From contig OZ026838.1 of NCBI GenBank assembly GCA_964023205.1, positions 30,903,843-30,967,842 of the forward strand: a stretch of DNA of 64,000 bases, read 5' to 3'. Each line of letters opens with the position of its first letter. The first letter of the stretch is position 1. Shown in pieces: positions 58,857 through 64,000 of the stretch. A model generated the notes under the pieces. The model had not been told where the DNA came from. It was given only the letters and a program-made list of their open reading frames with translations, and did no database searches. Both the position numbers and the translations under genes were made by a program. This stretch comes from Lutraria lutraria (lineage: Eukaryota; Mollusca; Bivalvia; Venerida; Mactridae).

Positions 58857-60324
58857 ATAGTACTGGGTTTATAGATAGATGCTTAAGTTGTATGATTGAT
58901 AATATTGATATTGTATCAGTTAACTCACATACATGTATATAGCAGGATGTTATGTGCTCCCTGCATTGTTCAATAATGAAATATTTAATTAAGTATGGGT
59001 GATAATTCTTATATTGAAAGAATACACTTTGTAACATTCCATATATTGAGGGCAGATTTAATTTTTGTTATTGGATCGATACTGCAATTATTAGTTATAT
59101 ACATAATTTTGCTTATTGTTTTAAGACTTGCATTACCTATAGATGTTTATACGTGTACATACCTAGTACTTCATTGTGAAACCTTCTGAATAAATAAACA
59201 AAGTATGTATACATATATTATGTTACATACCACTTATAGAATGAATTACCAATGCTCTTTGTTAACCAATTTATGTTGATATTATCACAGCAAGATTATT
59301 GATATACATGTATACCAGACACTATAAACACTAGTACATGTACAGATGAATGCATCCTCTTCTGTTGGATGTGATTTATGTTCACTAGATTTGTATCACA
59401 ATGCTATGGTTCTACAGATCCTTCATGTTCCTAAACATGCTCATAGTCCTGGTAGTTCATTTATCACATTTCCTTGGTAGTTTGTGACACATCAATATTT
59501 GGTATTTATTTAGTACTCAAGAGAAGTGATTTATTGAACAGGCTTTGCCTTGAACAATGATGTATTATTTTTTTAGAGTTAAGTAAACATAGAATATTTG
59601 TATAATGTATTTTGTGCTTCTAAAGACTAATCGATCTTAAAAATTACAAAAAAAGATGGAGAAGACCATGGTTCTATACAAATAAAACCATGTGAAGACA
59701 TTTAGCTGTAAAAATAGTTTGTTTCTGGTAACCAAACCTACCCTAATTTTCCCCCATTTTACCTGAGGAATGATGCACACACTGTCTCAATTTTTTTACC
59801 TTTCTACATGCTTTCAATGATGATACTGAAAATATAAAGTAAACTTTTCCTACTTCACGACCCTATTCTTAATGATCTTGTTACCAGAAATAAACCATTT
59901 TTATTCCTGTTTACCATTTTGTAAGGATTTGTTTGGCTTGACAGTCAAGTGTTGGTGTGTTTTCAAATGGCTTTTTACAATAGACAAATGCCTTTGTTAA
60001 ATTTAATGGCTTTTTTCATTGAAACGTGAATTTTCTAGCAAATTGTGATATTTGAGTATAACCATACATCGAAAAAAGTAACAATTTTTCTTTACTAATT
60101 GTGCAAAAATGTACTTAAAGGGAAGGGATTTAGCAGGGTCACCAACATGAAACCTGTCTGTTTATACTTATAAATTGGGAGTTATTTAATCCAGATCATC
60201 ATGAGAACGTATCAAATGTTTTTTGTACATTTATATCAACATTTTCCTGTGATTTGATGTTATTATGCAACAATACCTTAAATATAGATCACTACTGTAT
60301 ATTAAGACCACTTGATCAAAAATA

Positions 60325-60472
60325 CAGTGCAACCTCTGCAAAGCAACACCCTTTGGGAGTAGCAGAATTATATTCTTGTTGAGAGGTTAAATCGTTCAGT
60401 GAGACAAAAATCATGCTGTTGTTGCAGGGAGGTTGTTGCTCAAGAGAGGGATGTATTGGAGAGGTTGTACTG
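60325..60472. mobile_element. TA-flanked MITE, CAGTACAACCTCT family, copy 2
   Basis: CAGTGCAACCTCTGCAAAGC to GGAGAGGTTGTACTG, with TA on both sides; 148 bp. Shares AGCAACACCCTNTGGGAG with copy 1 at 38093-38280. Confidence 0.7.
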
Positions 60473-61107
60473 TATTCCTTATCTGAGGCTCACCATGAAG
60501 ATTGGGGCCCATGCCTTACTGTGTTACCTATATCAATATAGTAAAAATATGATATTAAGACCAACATTGGGATGAGAAAAGAAGGTCTTTATAGTTATAT
60601 ACCGGTAGTATCATTATCAAGGTGACATAACAAGAATTTGTTTAAAAAAACAGTCCAATAGTCTGTGGTTGTTAGAAAAGTTGGTCTAAATATTGAGATG
60701 GTCACTGTGTGAGGTTTTACTGATAAATCTTAGTTTTTTTATTTCTGGACTTATTTTCTGTTCTGTTCCTTTCGTATTTTCCAGTTGATTATCAGACCAA
60801 TATTTGATAAAAAATTGAGTTATGATATCAAGGTTTATTTGATTATATCTTTATTATATTAATAATACTGATTACATGTCTTCATATTATACACATGCAT
60901 TCTTTATGATAGTTACAGCAATTTTTGTTTTAACTTTTTAAATGTTGTTTATCATACTGTTAGTCCGTCCATTGTTACAAGATCTGATGTTACCTATATT
61001 TTTTTTAATTTTACTAACAGATTAATCTGATTCATACATCACTGTTAATATACTGTTTTCACATTCATTCATCAACAATACATAGATGTTTATTTATAAT
61101 AGATATA

Positions 61108-61285
61108 CACTCAAACCTTTGAACAAAGGCCACCCGTAGGAAAGACAAAATATGGTCTTAATTGACAAGTAACCTGTGTTTGGAGGTCATTTTGTTCAAA
61201 ATAATCAATGTCACATGTTTAAAGAATGGTATTTGTTCACAGGGCAGCTTTTATTTGGAGGTGGTCACTAACACAGGTTTAACCG
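61108..61285. mobile_element. CAGTCAAACCTGT-family MITE, diverged copy
   Basis: CACTCAAACCTTTGAACAAA to CACAGGTTTAACCG, with internal GGAAAGACAAAATATGGTCT also present in the copy at 46854-47136. Confidence 0.6.
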
Positions 61286-62182
61286 TATGTAGTGTAATGA
61301 TAATTTAATGAATTATCAATCATGTTTTCTTCTTACCCAATATTCTGGAGATTGTGGCAAACATCAAATCTCTGCTACAGAATGTAATTAGATTTTAATT
61401 GCATCTGATCACTAGTCTTCACAAAAACGTTTTAAGCACTGGACATTCAGCCCAGTGAAAATACATCTTACTGGACCGAATGAACTTGTTAGTGGACCAA
61501 AAAACTACACACAAAATTTCATATAACTCATTCTGGGTCTTAATTCGAAGACTGGATATCAGATTTCTGTCTGAATGAACATTGTATTCCAAGTGTGATG
61601 TAAAGATTTAAGTGAAATTAATGGATTCTTAAAGCCATATAAAGTTGCTTACATCACTTACATCACAACTTTGTTGTACATTATATTAATGTCAAGTTCG
61701 TCTTTATGAATAAGTTTATTGTTAATTTTTTATATGTTTACTGATCATTAATATGTTGTTTAAGATCATTTTGCTCAAAATAATTATTTATTAAATATTT
61801 ATGGCATGGTTTGTATGTAAACATTGAAATTTTTGTGTTATTTATACGATTCAAAATAATTTTTGTCTTGATCAGTGAGAAATGTTTACACTATGAAGCT
61901 TACTGGTTGTTAATAAAGCATGCAGTTTGTTCAATGTTGCAGTACATATTATATTGCTCAATATCTTTATATGTCTTACTTTAGGCTGTGAGTAAGTTGA
62001 ATAATGTATACTTAAGTAATGCTACTGCTGTTCATTTTATATCAACATATCACAGCTCTGTATGAAATTTATTGTTCCTCAACCCTTTTGCTTCCAGACA
62101 CATATTGCCTACATTGTACACTGTATTGCTAGGGATTTTTAAAAAAAATGTGAGCTTATTTAAAACTCAACCGATTTCAAAC

Positions 62183-62340
62183 AGGTATGCCTGTCATGTA
62201 GGCAAATATGTTGTGATTTGTGCAGACATGTGTACCTGTCACGTAGGTAAATATGTTGTGATTTGTGCAGACGTGTATACCTTTCACGTAGGTAAATATG
62301 TTATGATTTGTGCAGATAGGTATACCTGTCACATTGGCAG
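62183..62340. repeat. 45-bp minisatellite, about 3.5 units
   Basis: Units start at 62183, 62228, 62273 and 62318 (partial), each with the pattern GTATACCTGTCACGTAGG...GTGATTTGTGCAGA. Because the unit is a multiple of three, the forward frame stays open as a 15-residue repeat (CHVGKYVVICAD...). That frame has no other coding support. Confidence 0.75.
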
Positions 62341-64000
62341 TAAAAGGGTTAATGACAAATTCTCTAGTAAAGCATCATTATCTTGTTAATTGTGTGTTCT
62401 TTTTAAGTTATTAGTAGCTGTAAGGATAGCAAAAATATCGTTTTATCATTATTATCAATATAATTTATGCAAGATATTTTATTTATACATTTTGTTGTGT
62501 GATTTAAGAGAAAGTAATAAAAAATAACGTATCTGGATATTTGTGTATTTTATAATTATGTGATTGTTACTAAATATATATTGGTTCTAGTAGTATGTTT
62601 TCTTTGAGATGCTGTTCGTTCTAAGTGTATTTAGAAATTTGCAGTTGAACACCAAACAGACTTATATATCAATATGTTTATTCATATAACTAGAGATTTA
62701 TGTTAGTTATGAGTCCTGCTCTACTTAAATCCTGGTTTATTCCTTAATTGGTTCAAATCTTAATGCTTTCATTTTGAAGTCTCCCTGGAATATTCAGCCA
62801 TAGTGTTATCAATACTTCCCCATCATTAGGGATACTTTAAGCATTACTATGATTGCACACTCATTGACATGATGGAATTCACATTATGGTTTTGCTATGG
62901 TGACGAAGTTCAAAGAAACTACATGGTACATGTAATTGTCTTATAAAATAACTGTGTATAATTTAAAGCTCTCAAAGAGGCTGGTACTAGGATATTAAAG
63001 ATGTAGCAAAGAGAGTGTACAGTAAAGTCTAATCATTAAATATTGAGTTAGTCTTCACTTGAAATACATGTTTAGAGGAATATCGTAAGTCTGTCCAAAA
63101 ATAATTAGTCTTTACGATGAGCTTGTCTAAATTTTAGATTGTCAAGGGCTGGTGTGTCTTGACTGTACATTGCATGTCTAAGATGTGTACTCAGATGTAA
63201 TAGTGCCCTACTCTTAAGAGTATCAGAATCCAAAATAATGAAAACACATTAAAAGTACTGGACTGGTTCTTTGATATTCCTTGTGAGTACCCTCCAGCAT
63301 AAATCAGAAAGGATTTTGATACCTTGTATAAATTTTAGATATAAAGATTGTGATAATTACATAATTGTATATGAATCTGGTAGATTTTGATTGACTTATA
63401 TAAGTCTAGAAGGTTTTATATAAGATATTAATCTAGATTCATATTCAAGCATTCATATTTCCATCTATTTGAGGAGTAAGTGTAAAATTTGATAGTATCA
63501 TTATACATTTTATTAGATACTACATTGTAGATCATAAACTTGGATATTTCAAGATTACATGGCATACTCTCATCCACTATGTTGACTTTTATAACATAAG
63601 GTACTTATTTATTTTTATATAATAGCTGCATGATTTAATAACCTGATAGCAGCTTACCAGTGTTACAAACATTCTGAAGCATGAAGATAAATGTGACAGA
63701 TTTATTACAACTTTCTTTTTAATATTCCAGTTTTGCAGATGCACCTGTATCTTTTTACAGTTGAAATTGTCTACTTTTAAGTCCACAACAATGAAGATAA
63801 CATGTTACTATTCATGTTTTTTGTGGATGTATTTATATGGCCTCACAAACGACAAATATTACCATAATAAAAGAATTATCAAGAAATTGTTAAGTGATGC
63901 TAATGTATCCATTTTTTTCTGAAAAGATATGTGATAGTATACAACTCATCAGCTTTATGTAAAACAGAAGCATGTTTTGAGCCTAGCCTGTACACAATTT

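Larger units (their letters stand above)
57511..64000. other. 3' flank and intergenic DNA, no further gene seen
   Basis: AT-rich throughout, with short open frames only. Contains repeat pieces at 58734-58856, 60325-60472, 61108-61285 and 62183-62340. No splice-consistent coding exon was recognised on either strand. Confidence 0.5.

Noticed and set aside
62072..62389. 105-codon open frame with CHVGKYVVICAD repeats
   Set aside because: Open only because a 45-bp minisatellite is a multiple of three; the flanks show no coding pattern.

Overview
This is nuclear DNA of an animal, most likely a bivalve mollusc. It is AT-rich, its genes are split by introns with ordinary GT/AG borders, and it is full of small non-autonomous transposable elements. 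The bivalve guess rests on several copies of a pearl/HINE-like element (a CGGT-type microsatellite, a ~168-bp tandem core and a hairpin followed by CTAGTT), on tRNA-derived SINEs of a type I associate with molluscs, and on a THAP-domain transposase gene. No bacterial features, CRISPR arrays, rRNA genes or intact tRNA genes were seen.

Layout. 1-1877: reverse-oriented pearl/HINE-like element, cut by the window edge and interrupted by a second repeat. 2822-8041: six exons of a THAP + DDE transposase-type gene (Kolobok-like by inference). The D, D and E residues are present, but the C-terminal part is missing where a HINE-like element begins. 8892-15274: tandem array of five ~0.9-1.45-kb units plus a stub. 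Each unit carries a piece of a hAT/ZNF862-like reading frame flanked by two related non-coding blocks. Units 1 and 5 look like one recent duplication, 5,049 bp apart. 15275-24067: no convincing gene, but a hAT-type MITE with a perfect 8-bp target duplication, a 947-bp TA-flanked element and other palindromic repeats.

24068-57364: one 17-exon gene on the + strand, in frame throughout, giving a predicted 705-residue protein. In order it has an unrecognised N-terminal region, an acidic linker, a GNAT acetyltransferase fold, a coiled-coil-like stretch and a C-terminal PARP-like ADP-ribosyltransferase domain. The histidine of the PARP H-Y-E triad is replaced by cysteine. This fusion is the most interesting coding feature here. 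Its introns hold most of the MITEs, SINEs and minisatellites. 57365-64000: 3' flank and intergenic DNA with more MITE copies and a 45-bp minisatellite.

The two genes show no sign of a shared function. The THAP transposase and the TTAA-flanked MITE at 48134-48660 could belong to one transposition system, but that is inference. Exon borders were assigned by eye from splice consensus and reading phase; no transcript data or database search was available.
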